Positions 43,733-52,548 of a stretch of DNA of 64,000 bases are shown piece by piece. Under the pieces are notes generated by a model. That model had not been told where the DNA came from. It searched no databases and was given only the letters and a program-made list of their open reading frames with translations. This stretch comes from Bradyrhizobium elkanii WSM2783 (GTDB lineage Bacteria; Pseudomonadota; Alphaproteobacteria; Rhizobiales; Xanthobacteraceae). The number at the start of each line of letters is the position of its first letter. Positions within the stretch are counted from its first letter, which is position 1. The stretch is taken from assembly GCF_000472865.1 (NCBI RefSeq), contig NZ_AXAP01000003.1:27226-91225 (forward strand), written 5' to 3'. Position numbers and translations under genes: made by a program.

Positions 43733-43808
43733 CATGCCTTGGGCATGATACCCAGGTTCATGCCTTGGGCATGATACCCAGGTTCATGCCTTCGGCATGA
43801 TACCCGGA
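43733..43808. repeat. 26-bp tandem repeat, three copies, each with a hairpin
   Basis: Copies at 43733-43758 and 43759-43784 are identical; the third (43785-43808) has one change (TTCGG for TTGGG) and is the genuine 3' end of the oxalate decarboxylase gene, coding SPGIMPKA-stop. Each copy contains an inverted repeat TCATGCC-TT(G/C)-GGCATGA. The array fills the gap between the convergent kinase and decarboxylase genes. Probably a local duplication of the gene end; the hairpins may affect transcript ends. Confidence 0.9.
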
Positions 43809-45028
43809 CTGTTGTCGGGCCACTTGGCAATCATCGCTTCGTCGATGTTGAGATGCTGCGCTACCAGCTTGGGCGGCGTATGCGTGAGCCAGTTCGTCAG
43901 CGAGACTTCCTCGTAGCGAGGGGCGCGGAACACGCCGACGAATTGCAGGTCGGTGTCACCGACGTTCTCGACATAGTGCCCGTAGTTCTTCTTGACGTAA
44001 CCGATGTCGCCCGCGTTGAAGTCCATTGTCAGCGCATTGGGGCCGGTGTTGAACACCGTCATCCGGGCCTTGCCCTTGATGTAGTATTGCCACTCGTCGG
44101 CGTTCGGATGCCAGTGCATCTCGCGGACCGCGCCCGGCTTGAGGGTGACCAGCGCCGAGGCCACGGTCGTTGCGACATTGAAGTTGGTGCTGTCGGCAAC
44201 GTGAATGGTGCCGGCCTCGGACTGCTTGAGCGGGCGCGAGCCTTCGAGCGAGAAGATGAAGGGATGCGGCGGCATCTCTGCGTTCCTGCTCATCGCGGCG
44301 CGGTCGCCGGCGAGGTCGCCTGGCACGGTGCCCTGGAATATCCAGAGGTTGTGCAGCGGAATGTTCGCGAAGCTTTCGACCGGAACTCCGAAGTTCTTGG
44401 CGAGCACTTCGGGCGGCGTGTGGGCAATCCAATCCGACAGCAGCAGCGTATTGAACTCGTCGGCGTGGCCGTCATCGAAGCAGATCACGAACTCGCAGCC
44501 GTCGGGTCCGAGGCCCTGCAGCGAGTGTGGCGTGCCGGCCGGAAAATACCAGAGGTCGCCCGCCTTGAGGTCGCCGACATAAGGACGCCCCTCTGCATCG
44601 AGAACAGTCACGCGGCAGGTGCCATAGGTCATAATGGCCCACTCGGCGGCCTGATGCCAATGCAGCTCGCGAATGCCGCCGGCGGCGAGGCGCATGTTCA
44701 CGCCGGATATTTCCTTCGAGATCGCGAAATCGTCGACCGTGACCTGTCGCGCCCAGCCGCCGTTCTGAATGCGTCTTGCAGCATTATTGAAGGACGCCCA
44801 GGTCGTGGGCAGGCCGCCAACGTCGGTCGCGGGCGGAGTGAATGCGGATGGAAACTGTTTTGCAATGGCTGGATTCTGCGGACCGGGATCGGTCAGACTT
44901 CCAGGCGACTTGGCGTTGATGGCGCCCTGAGGCGGCTCGTCCGGATTACCGAAGCTTGCCGCATGCGCGGATGCGGTCATTGCGGCTCCGACAGCCGACG
45001 CTGCCATAAAATCTCGTCGCGAGAGCAT
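43784..45028 (-). CDS. oxdC: Bicupin oxalate decarboxylase, Tat-exported
   Basis: A 414-residue Mn enzyme converting oxalate to formate and CO2. A twin-arginine signal (LSRRDFMAASAVGAAMTASAHA) sends the folded protein to the periplasm. Cupin 1 binds metal through H123, H125, E129 and H168; cupin 2 through H305, H307, E312 and H351. The active-site lid, SENS in Bacillus OxdC, reads D190-E191-F192-N193 here; the proton-donating Glu is kept, which favours decarboxylase over oxidase activity. ATG 45028 is the start. It is divergent from the FdhF/YdeP-type gene across 289 bp. Its 3' end is tandemly repeated. Confidence 0.9.
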   Translation of the reverse strand: MLSRRDFMAASAVGAAMTASAHAASFGNPDEPPQGAINAKSPGSLTDPGPQNPAIAKQFPSAFTPPATDVGGLPTTWASFNNAARRIQNGGWARQVTVDDFAISKEISGVNMRLAAGGIRELHWHQAAEWAIMTYGTCRVTVLDAEGRPYVGDLKAGDLWYFPAGTPHSLQGLGPDGCEFVICFDDGHADEFNTLLLSDWIAHTPPEVLAKNFGVPVESFANIPLHNLWIFQGTVPGDLAGDRAAMSRNAEMPPHPFIFSLEGSRPLKQSEAGTIHVADSTNFNVATTVASALVTLKPGAVREMHWHPNADEWQYYIKGKARMTVFNTGPNALTMDFNAGDIGYVKKNYGHYVENVGDTDLQFVGVFRAPRYEEVSLTNWLTHTPPKLVAQHLNIDEAMIAKWPDNSPGIMPKA

Positions 45029-45181
45029 GAGCTGAGACTCCAGAAAGAGATGATCGAACCGGCACAGATCCGCTCATCAGCGGCCCGTTCATCAAGACCT
45101 AGGCAGGCGCCGTTGGTTTTGCTTCCGTAATGACACGCTTTTTCTGGAACGCACTGCCGCGATAACAGATGACGCGCAGTT

Positions 45182-45211
45182 GCGTGAGCACGACGTGCAA
45201 GCTTCTCACGC
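45182..45211. promoter_or_regulatory. Inverted repeats between oxdC and fdhF-like genes
   Basis: GCGTGAG (45182-45188) and CTCACGC (45205-45211) are perfect 7-bp arms; GCACG-A-CGTGC (45188-45198) is an inner palindrome. Placed in the middle of the 289-bp divergent region, they are candidates for a shared operator. No regulator gene is adjacent. Confidence 0.35.
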
Positions 45212-45317
45212 GGCGAGCGGTGCGATTGTGCAAATCCCGCCTCGTTTTGGAAAGACATCGGTTGGACAGCTCTCCTTTACTCAACCGACCCTGGCATTCT
45301 AAATAAGGCCTTTGCCG

Positions 45318-47612
45318 ATGACCGTTCGCAAATCCATCCGTCCCTATCATCAGCCGGCCGGCGGATGGGGAGCGCTCAAGGCGTTGAGCGAGCATCTGAT
45401 CGAGCAGCGCGTTCCGATCAAGGGCGCGACGACGCTGAGCCGGATGAATCAGCCCGAAGGATTCGACTGTCCGGGCTGCGCCTGGCCTGATCCGAAGCAT
45501 ACGTCGTCGTTCGAGTTCTGCGAGAACGGCGCCAAGGCAGTTGCGTGGGAAGCGACGGCAAAGCGCTGCACGCCGGAGTTCTTCGCCGAGCACTCCGTCA
45601 CCGAGTTGTCCGGCTGGAGCGATTACGATCTCGAAATGGTCGGTCGGCTCACCCATCCGATGGTCTATGACAGGACGTCCGATCATTACCGTCCGGTAAG
45701 CTGGGACGATGCCTTCGCGATCATCGGCCGCCACCTCAACGCACTGCCCGACCCTAATATGGCGGAGTTCTACACCTCGGGTCGCACGTCGAACGAAGCC
45801 GCGTTCCTCTATCAGCTTTTCGCCCGCGAATACGGCACCAACAATTTTCCTGATTGTTCGAACATGTGCCATGAGGCGACCAGCGTCGGCCTGCCGCAGT
45901 CGCTCGGGGTGGGCAAGGGCACCGTGCTGCTCGACGACTTCGACAAGGCGGACTGCATCTTCATCTTCGGCCAGAATCCCGGCACCAACAGCCCGCGCAT
46001 GATGACGAGCCTGTGGAAGGCGTCGCGTCGGGGGGCCGCGATCATCTCCTTCAATCCGTTCCGCGAGCGGGCGCTGGAGCGCTTCCAGTATCCGCAGAAT
46101 CCGATCGAGATGGCGACCTTTTCGGCCACCAAGATCAGCTCGCCGCTCTACCAGGTACGCGTCGGCGGCGACATTGCCGCGCTCAAAGGCATCATGAAGG
46201 TGATGGTCGAGGAAGATGAGGCTGCGCGCGCAAGCGACAAGCCCGAGCTCCTCGATTGGGATTTCTTCCGTGGCCATACAGCCGGCATCGAGGCATTCAT
46301 CGCGGACCTGAAGGCGGCGCAATGGCCTGATATCGAGCGGCAGTCCGGTCTCTCGCGCGAGGATCTGGAGCATGCCGCCCACGTCTATCTGAAGGCCGAG
46401 CGCGCGATCATCGTCTATGGCATGGGCATCACCCAGCACAAGCGCGGCGCCTGCAATGTGCAGCAGCTTGCCAATCTCGCGCTCCTGCGCGGCCACATCG
46501 GACGCGAGGGCGCAGGCCTTTGTCCGGTGCGCGGCCACTCGAATGTGCAGGGCGATCGCACCGTCGGCATCACCGAAGTGCCGACCAAGGAATTCCTCGA
46601 CCGGCTGGAGCATCGCTTCGGCTTCAAGCCGCCAGCCGCGCACGGCCACAACGTGGTGACGGCGCTCGAGGCGATGCTGCGCGGCGAGGTGAAGGTGTTC
46701 GTCGCCATGGGCGGCAATTTCGCCGCGGCGATACCGGACTGGCAGCAGACGCAGGCCGCGTTGCGCAATCTGGATCTCACGGTCCATGTCTCGACCAAGC
46801 TCAACCGCAGTCATCTGATCCATGGGCGCGATGCGCTGATCCTGCCGTGCCTCGGGCGCACCGAGATCGATATCCAGGCGACCGGACCGCAATCGATCAC
46901 GGTCGAGGATTCGATGTCGATGGTTCATGCCTCCGGAGGCCGCAACAAGCCAGCTTCCGAGCATCTCCTGAGCGAGCCGGCGATCATCGCCGGAATCGCA
47001 TGCGCCACCCTCGGCAACCGCAGCGTGGTGGATTGGGAGGCCTTGGTCGCCGATTACGACCGCATTCGCGATGCGATTGAGGACGTGTTCCCGATCTTCC
47101 AAGGCTACAACGCCCGCATCCGCGTGCCCGGCGGCTTCCATCTCACCTCGACGGCGCGCGAGCGCATCTGGATGACGCCGTCGGGAAAAGCCAATTTCCT
47201 GCTGTTCGAAGGATTGGGCGAAGATAGCTGTGAAAGCGATCCGGAGATGCTCTGGCTGAGCACCATCCGCAGCCATGATCAGTACAACACGACGCTCTAT
47301 TCGATGTCCGACCGCTATCGCGGCGTGTACGGTCAGCGCGACGTGGTGTTCCTGAACGAGGCGGAAATGAAGAAGCGCGGCCTTGCGGACGGCGACCGGG
47401 TCGATCTCGTCACGCTCTCGACCGACGGAATGGAGCGCAGCGTGCACAATTTCCGCGTGGTCGGCTATTCCTTCCCGAACGGCTGCTGCGCCGCCTATTA
47501 TCCCGAGACCAATCCGCTGGTGCCGCTCTATGCGCACGATCCCATGAGCTTCACCCCGTCGTCCAAGGGCATTCCGGTGCGGATCGTGCGCTCGGTGAGG
47601 GAGCAGAACTAA
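45318..47612 (+). CDS. FdhF/YdeP-family molybdopterin oxidoreductase
   Basis: A 764-residue molybdenum bis-MGD enzyme of the formate dehydrogenase alpha-like (TIGR01701/YdeP) group. The N-terminal GFDCPGCAWPDP motif replaces the normal four-Cys cluster site, so it may bind a cluster differently or not at all. The likely Mo ligand is C184 in DCSNMCHEATSVG. The molybdopterin-dinucleotide binding domain lies at the C-terminus (WLSTIRSHDQYNTTLYSMSDRYRG). ATG 45318 is chosen over TTG 45312. YdeP is linked with acid resistance in E. coli; no electron-transfer subunit is adjacent. FdhD at 30136 could mature it. Formate oxidation is possible, not proved. Confidence 0.85.
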   Translation: MTVRKSIRPYHQPAGGWGALKALSEHLIEQRVPIKGATTLSRMNQPEGFDCPGCAWPDPKHTSSFEFCENGAKAVAWEATAKRCTPEFFAEHSVTELSGWSDYDLEMVGRLTHPMVYDRTSDHYRPVSWDDAFAIIGRHLNALPDPNMAEFYTSGRTSNEAAFLYQLFAREYGTNNFPDCSNMCHEATSVGLPQSLGVGKGTVLLDDFDKADCIFIFGQNPGTNSPRMMTSLWKASRRGAAIISFNPFRERALERFQYPQNPIEMATFSATKISSPLYQVRVGGDIAALKGIMKVMVEEDEAARASDKPELLDWDFFRGHTAGIEAFIADLKAAQWPDIERQSGLSREDLEHAAHVYLKAERAIIVYGMGITQHKRGACNVQQLANLALLRGHIGREGAGLCPVRGHSNVQGDRTVGITEVPTKEFLDRLEHRFGFKPPAAHGHNVVTALEAMLRGEVKVFVAMGGNFAAAIPDWQQTQAALRNLDLTVHVSTKLNRSHLIHGRDALILPCLGRTEIDIQATGPQSITVEDSMSMVHASGGRNKPASEHLLSEPAIIAGIACATLGNRSVVDWEALVADYDRIRDAIEDVFPIFQGYNARIRVPGGFHLTSTARERIWMTPSGKANFLLFEGLGEDSCESDPEMLWLSTIRSHDQYNTTLYSMSDRYRGVYGQRDVVFLNEAEMKKRGLADGDRVDLVTLSTDGMERSVHNFRVVGYSFPNGCCAAYYPETNPLVPLYAHDPMSFTPSSKGIPVRIVRSVREQN

Positions 47613-47630
47613 GCGGGCGCGCTCTCTCCT

Positions 47631-47775
47631 CCCTCTCCCCGCTCTTACGGGGAGAGGGTAGGGTGAGGGGCTGCTTCCACGGATACGGTGCGAGTTGCAC
47701 TCGCGGAGGCTCCCCCTCACCCGGAATTCAAGCTTCGCTTGAATTCCGACCTCTCCCCGCAAGCGGGGGCGAGGT
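47631..47775. repeat. Palindromic intergenic repeat element
   Basis: Hairpin CCCTCTCCCCG/CGGGGAGAGGG (47631-47658), GGTGAGGGG matched by CCCCTCACC, hairpin CGGAATTCAAG/CTTGAATTCCG (47722-47748) and CCTCTCCCCGC pairing with the stretch ending at 47775. Same plan as the elements at 1620 and 25679, with a different inner stem. It lies between convergent genes. Confidence 0.75.
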
Positions 47776-47816
47776 GGAGGTCCCGAGATCTGGTCTCGTG
47801 CTCCGCTAAAGAGGAC

Positions 47817-48227
47817 TCACGCAGCCGCATTCTCATTCACGCCGAACCGCTTCTCGAATTCTGCGACGTTGACGATGCCGCGGCGGTGGGTGCCTTCGCC
47901 GATCTTGCGCTCCTCGTTCCAGGCTTCGACGGCGAACAGGATGTGCCTGGAATCGAGCTCGGTGACGCGGGCGGTCGCGCGTACGGTCTGGCCGATCGGA
48001 GTTGCCGCGAGATGGCGGACGTTCACCTCCATGCCGACGCTGACAAATCCCTTCGGCAGCGCCGCTGAGATGGCGGCACCTGCGGCGATCTCCATGTGCA
48101 GGATCATCATCGGCGTCGCATAGACCCGCGGCATGCCCGGAACGAAATGTCCGACCGTCAGTTCCGGCGTCACGATGATCATCGTTTCCGCGGTCATGTC
48201 GAGCTTCAATAATTCACGTGCATCCAT
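47817..48227 (-). CDS. FlK-like hotdog-fold thioesterase
   Basis: A 136-residue acyl-CoA thioesterase of the fluoroacetyl-CoA thioesterase (FlK) family. The catalytic set matches FlK: Thr in YATPMMILHMEIAA, Glu in the same segment, and His in VRHLAATPIGQTV. FlK proper hydrolyses fluoroacetyl-CoA; most family members have unknown short acyl-CoA substrates. ATG 48227 has AAGGA seven bases upstream; GTG 48233 is the other option. It starts 10 bp after the RND pump gene on the same strand, so it is the last gene of that operon, an odd partner for a drug pump. Confidence 0.85.
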   Translation of the reverse strand: MDARELLKLDMTAETMIIVTPELTVGHFVPGMPRVYATPMMILHMEIAAGAAISAALPKGFVSVGMEVNVRHLAATPIGQTVRATARVTELDSRHILFAVEAWNEERKIGEGTHRRGIVNVAEFEKRFGVNENAAA

Positions 48228-48237
48228 ATCCACTTCC

Positions 48238-51200
48238 TTATTCTGCGGCTGCCGCGACCGCTTTCTTGGCGGGCCGCTTGCCGATACTGCCGAGCCATTT
48301 GCCCAGCCTGTCGAGATAGAGATAGACCACCGGGGTCGTGTACAGGGTCAGGACCTGCGACAGCATCAGGCCGCCGACGATGGTGTAGCCGAGTGGCTGG
48401 CGCAGCTCCGACCCGGTGCCGGTTCCGACCATCAGCGGCACGCCGCCGAGCAGCGCCGCCATGGTCGTCATCAGGATCGGCCGGAACCGCATGGTGCAGG
48501 ACCGATAGATCGCCTCTTCCGGGCTCAAGCCCTCATTGCGCTCGACCTCCAGCGCGAAGTCGACCAGCATGATGCCGTTCTTCTTCACGATGCCGATCAG
48601 CAGGATGATGCCGATGATGGCGATGACGGTGAGGTCCATGCGCACGGCCATCAGCAGCAATAGCGCGCCGATGCCCGCCGAAGGCAGCGTCGATAGGATC
48701 GTGATGGGATGGATGAAGCTCTCATAGAGCACGCCGAGAATAATGTAGATGACGATCAGCGCCACGCCGATCAACAGCGGGGTGCCCGACAGCGACGACT
48801 GGAAGGCTTGCGCGTTGCCCTGGAACGACGTCGCGAGCGACGCCGGCTTGCCGGTTTCCTTTTCGATATTCTGAATGCCGGCCACCGCCTCGCCGAGCGA
48901 CGCGCCGGGCTTCAGGTTGAAAGAGATGGTGACCGACGGGAACATGCTCTGATGGTTGATCAAGATCGGCGCCGGCTTGATCTCGCTCTTGACGAGCTGG
49001 CTGAGCGGGACCTGCTGGCCGCTCGCGGAATTCACGTAGATGTCCTTCAGCGCCTCGGGCCCGTACTGGAAGCTCGGATAGACCTCCATCACGACGTGAT
49101 ACTGGTTCAGCGCGGTGAACATGGTCGAGACGATGCGCTGGCCGAAGGCGTCATCCAGCGTGTTGTCGATGGCGGAGGGAAGGATGCCGAAGCTCGACGC
49201 TATCTCGCGATTGACTGTGACGTCCAGCATCGGACCGGCGTTCGCCTGATCGCTGGCGACGTCGGTGACGAACGGCAGGCTCCTGATCCGTTCCAGGAAG
49301 ATGGCCGACCAATGCGTCAGCTCGTTCGAATCCGCGTCGGTCAACGTGTACTGATATTGGGTCTTCGACAGCCGCGCGCCGATGGTGATGTCCTGCGCGG
49401 CCTGCATGTAGAGGGTGATGCCCTGGATGTGCGCGAGCTGCGGCCTCAGCCGATTGATGATCTCGTCCGCGCTCGCCTTGCGCTGTGGCTTGGGCTTCAG
49501 CATGATGAATATGCGGCCCTGATTGAGCGTTGCGGTCGGCCCGCCCGGTCCGATATAGCTCGCCACCGAATCGATCGCGGGGTCCTTCAGCAGCGTGTCG
49601 ACCAGCACCTGCTGCCGCTCCGACATCGCCGGGAACGAGATGTCCTGCGCGGCTTCGGTGATGCCGACGATCTGGCCGGTGTCTTCCTGCGGGAAGAAGC
49701 CTTTCGGAATGACGACGTAGAGAAATCCCGTCAGCGCGATCGTACTCAGCATCACCATCAACGTAACGAACCGATGGCGCAGCACGACCTTCAGGCCGCG
49801 GGCATAAAGCGCGAGCAGGGAATCGAAACCCCACTCGAAGGCGAGGTAGATTCTGCCATGTTTCTTGTGGCTGTCGTCCTTCAGGAGCCGCGAGCACATC
49901 ATCGGTGTCAGTGTCAGCGAGATCACGAGCGACAGTATCAGTGAGGCGGTGATCGTGATCGCGAACTCCTGGAACAGCTTGCCGACATAGCCGCCCATCA
50001 GGAACAGCGGGATGAACACCGCGATCAGCGACAGGGTGATGGAGACGATCGTGAATCCGATTTCAGCCGAACCCTTGAGTGCGGCCTGCATTGGGGTAAG
50101 GCCCTTCTCGAGATGGCGCACGATATTCTCAATGACGACGACGGCATCGTCGACGACGAAGCCGACCGCGATCGACAGCGCCATCAGCGACAAATTGTCG
50201 AGGCTGTAGCCGAGCACGTAGAGGACCGCGAAGGTGCCGATCAGCGATAGCGGAACGGTGACAGCGGGAATCACCGTTGCCCAGAGATTGCGCAGGAACA
50301 GGAAGATCACCATCACCACCAGAGCTACCGTCAGCATCAGCGTGAACTGGACGTCGGCGACGGCGGCGCGGATGGTGGTGGTGCGATCGGCCGCGATCGT
50401 CACCTTGATCGCGGGCGGAATGGATGCCTGAAGCGTTGGCAATAGCTTCTTGATGCGGTCCACGGTCTCGATGACATTGGCGCCGGGCACGCGCTGGACC
50501 GCGAGGATGATCGCCGGCTGCTTGTCATACCACCCGGCCAGCAGGTCGTTTTCCGGAGCCTCGATCGCCTTGCCGATATCCCGAATCCGCACGGGAGAGC
50601 CGTTGCGATAGGCGATGATTAACTCGTCATAGGCGGCGGGATTGAGTAACTGATCGTTGGTGTTGAGCGTGTAGGTCACGCGCGGGCTGTTGAGCGTCCC
50701 CTTCGCCAGGTCGACATTGGCGCCGGAGATAACGGTGCGGACGTCCTCAAGACTTATTCCCCTTGCGGCGAGCGCCTGCGGATTGACCTGAATGCGGATG
50801 GCGGGCTTCTGCTGCCCGCCGATGCCGACCAGGCCGACGCCGGGAATCTGCGAGATCTTCGGCAGCAGGATGTTCTCGGCATAGGCATCGACCGTGGTCA
50901 TCGGCAGCGATTCCGAGGTCAGCGCGATCAGCATGATCGGCGTCTCGGCCGGATTCACTTTCCGGATCGTCGGTGGGTAGGGAATATTCTGCGGCAGATA
51001 GGGGCTCGCGGCATTGATTGCCGAGAGCACGTCGACGGCGGCGCTGTCGACAGTGCGCGAGAGCTCGAACTGGACGACAACCTGGGCCACGCCGAGCGCG
51101 CTCGATGACGTCAGTTGGGTGACGCCGGGGATCTGGCTCAATTGCTGCTCGAGGGGCGTCGCGACAGAAGATGCGATCGTCTGCGGGTCGGCGCCGGGCA

Positions 51201-51351
51201 ATTGCGCCGAGATCTGGATCGTCGGGTAGTTGACGTTCGGCAGTGCGCCGACCGGCAACAGCGGATAGGCGGCAAGTCCACACAGCAACAGCCCGGCCAT
51301 CAAGAGGACGGTCGCGATCGGCCGGGCGATGAAAGGCGCCGAGAGGTTCAT
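48238..51351 (-). CDS. RND multidrug efflux pump (MdtB/C, HAE1 type)
   Basis: A 1037-residue inner-membrane proton-driven exporter. Twelve transmembrane helices and two large periplasmic loops are in the usual order; LMALSIAVGFVVDDAVVVIENIVRHLEKG in helix 4 contains the proton-relay Asp pair, and the start MNLSAPFIARPIATVLLMAGLLL and PLLPVGALPNVNYPTIQISAQLPGA are typical of MdtB/MdtC. Only one pump gene is present, where E. coli has two (MdtBC). It overlaps the adaptor gene by ATGA (51348-51351). No TolC gene lies in the operon. Confidence 0.94.
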   Translation of the reverse strand: MNLSAPFIARPIATVLLMAGLLLCGLAAYPLLPVGALPNVNYPTIQISAQLPGADPQTIASSVATPLEQQLSQIPGVTQLTSSSALGVAQVVVQFELSRTVDSAAVDVLSAINAASPYLPQNIPYPPTIRKVNPAETPIMLIALTSESLPMTTVDAYAENILLPKISQIPGVGLVGIGGQQKPAIRIQVNPQALAARGISLEDVRTVISGANVDLAKGTLNSPRVTYTLNTNDQLLNPAAYDELIIAYRNGSPVRIRDIGKAIEAPENDLLAGWYDKQPAIILAVQRVPGANVIETVDRIKKLLPTLQASIPPAIKVTIAADRTTTIRAAVADVQFTLMLTVALVVMVIFLFLRNLWATVIPAVTVPLSLIGTFAVLYVLGYSLDNLSLMALSIAVGFVVDDAVVVIENIVRHLEKGLTPMQAALKGSAEIGFTIVSITLSLIAVFIPLFLMGGYVGKLFQEFAITITASLILSLVISLTLTPMMCSRLLKDDSHKKHGRIYLAFEWGFDSLLALYARGLKVVLRHRFVTLMVMLSTIALTGFLYVVIPKGFFPQEDTGQIVGITEAAQDISFPAMSERQQVLVDTLLKDPAIDSVASYIGPGGPTATLNQGRIFIMLKPKPQRKASADEIINRLRPQLAHIQGITLYMQAAQDITIGARLSKTQYQYTLTDADSNELTHWSAIFLERIRSLPFVTDVASDQANAGPMLDVTVNREIASSFGILPSAIDNTLDDAFGQRIVSTMFTALNQYHVVMEVYPSFQYGPEALKDIYVNSASGQQVPLSQLVKSEIKPAPILINHQSMFPSVTISFNLKPGASLGEAVAGIQNIEKETGKPASLATSFQGNAQAFQSSLSGTPLLIGVALIVIYIILGVLYESFIHPITILSTLPSAGIGALLLLMAVRMDLTVIAIIGIILLIGIVKKNGIMLVDFALEVERNEGLSPEEAIYRSCTMRFRPILMTTMAALLGGVPLMVGTGTGSELRQPLGYTIVGGLMLSQVLTLYTTPVVYLYLDRLGKWLGSIGKRPAKKAVAAAAE

Positions 51352-52523
51352 GGAATGGCCTTTTGCACCGAGCTTTGCAGATCGGCTTCGGTTGCGGCCT
51401 TGCCGTGCAATTCCTTGACGCGGCTGCCCTGCTGCAATCTGTATTGGCCATCGACCACGACGGTCTCATTGGCCTTGAGGCCGTCATCGATCAGTGCCTG
51501 CCCCTGGCTGATCTGGCCGACCTTCACGGAGCGCAATTGCGCGGTCCCATCCGGCGTCACCACGTAGACATAGGAGCCGTTCTGGCCTTGCTGGACCGCG
51601 GAAGCGGCGATGGTCAGGCCGTCTTTGCGGGTTTCAAGCAGCAGGTTGACGTTGACGAGCTGGCCGGGCCAGAGCCGATGCGCGGCATTCGGGAATTTGG
51701 CCTTGAGCTGGATGCTGCCGGTCGTCTGCACGATCTCGTTGTCGACGAGGAGCAGCTTGCCTTCATCCAGCTTGATCTTGTTGTCCTGACTGTAGGCGAT
51801 CACCTTCAGCGGACCCTTGGCCATCTCCTCTTGGATTCGCGGCAGATAGCTTTCCGGCAGCGTGAAGATCAGTGAAATCGGTTCGATCTGGGTGACGACC
51901 ACGAGGCCGTTCGGATCGGTCGGGTGAATGATGTTGCCGACGTCGATCTGGCGCACGCCGGTCACGCCGGGAATTGGCGAAGTCAAGCGCGTGTAGCTGA
52001 GCTGGATCTTGGCCTCGTCGATCTGGGCCTGATCCGCCTTCACCGCGCTCTGCAACTGCGCTACCTGCGCCTGCTGGGTCTGGATCAGTTGCGGGGTGGC
52101 ATAGCCCTTGTTACCGAGCTGGGTGTACCGCGACAGATTGGCCTGTGCGTTCTCGAGCTGCGCATTGTCGCGGGCGAGGTTCGCGGTCAACTGCTCGATC
52201 TGCGCCTGATAGGGCCGCGGATCGATCTGAGCCAACAGATCGCCGGCCTTGACGGTTTGTCCTTCGACGAAGGTGATTTGCGTGATCTGTCCCTGGATTT
52301 GGCTGCGCACCAGGTCTGTATTGTAGGCGATCACCGTGCCGACGCCGGTCAGATAGATCGGGACATCGCTGCTGGTGACGGTCGTCGCGACCACCGGGAT
52401 CGGCGCCGGCTCCGGCACTGCGGCGGCTTGCTCTGACGTCAGCGGGCGCTTGAAGTACCAGAACCCGCCGCCCGCCAGCACCACGAGCAGAACGGCCACT
52501 GCGATCGCGATCTTTCGCTTCAC
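51348..52523 (-). CDS. RND adaptor, MdtA type
   Basis: A 391-residue periplasmic membrane fusion protein. The start is GTG 52523 (VKRKIAIAVAVLLVV), seven bases after GAGG; the open frame extends 22 codons upstream into basic, non-signal sequence. The signal-anchor covers residues 4-24. The lipoyl halves are TDLVRSQIQGQITQITFVEGQ and LSYTRLTSPIPGVTGVRQID, separated by a coiled-coil hairpin (NAQLENAQANLSRYTQLGNK). DPRPYQAQIEQ is an MdtA-type signature. It is coupled to the pump gene by a 4-bp overlap and lies 25 bp after the secreted protein gene. Confidence 0.92.
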   Translation of the reverse strand: MKRKIAIAVAVLLVVLAGGGFWYFKRPLTSEQAAAVPEPAPIPVVATTVTSSDVPIYLTGVGTVIAYNTDLVRSQIQGQITQITFVEGQTVKAGDLLAQIDPRPYQAQIEQLTANLARDNAQLENAQANLSRYTQLGNKGYATPQLIQTQQAQVAQLQSAVKADQAQIDEAKIQLSYTRLTSPIPGVTGVRQIDVGNIIHPTDPNGLVVVTQIEPISLIFTLPESYLPRIQEEMAKGPLKVIAYSQDNKIKLDEGKLLLVDNEIVQTTGSIQLKAKFPNAAHRLWPGQLVNVNLLLETRKDGLTIAASAVQQGQNGSYVYVVTPDGTAQLRSVKVGQISQGQALIDDGLKANETVVVDGQYRLQQGSRVKELHGKAATEADLQSSVQKAIP

Positions 52524-52548
52524 GGCATGCCTCGTAAATGTGTTTGTC

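Noticed and set aside
43733..43808. Possible CRISPR array
   Set aside because: Copies are head-to-tail with no spacers, only three, and derived from the end of the oxdC gene.
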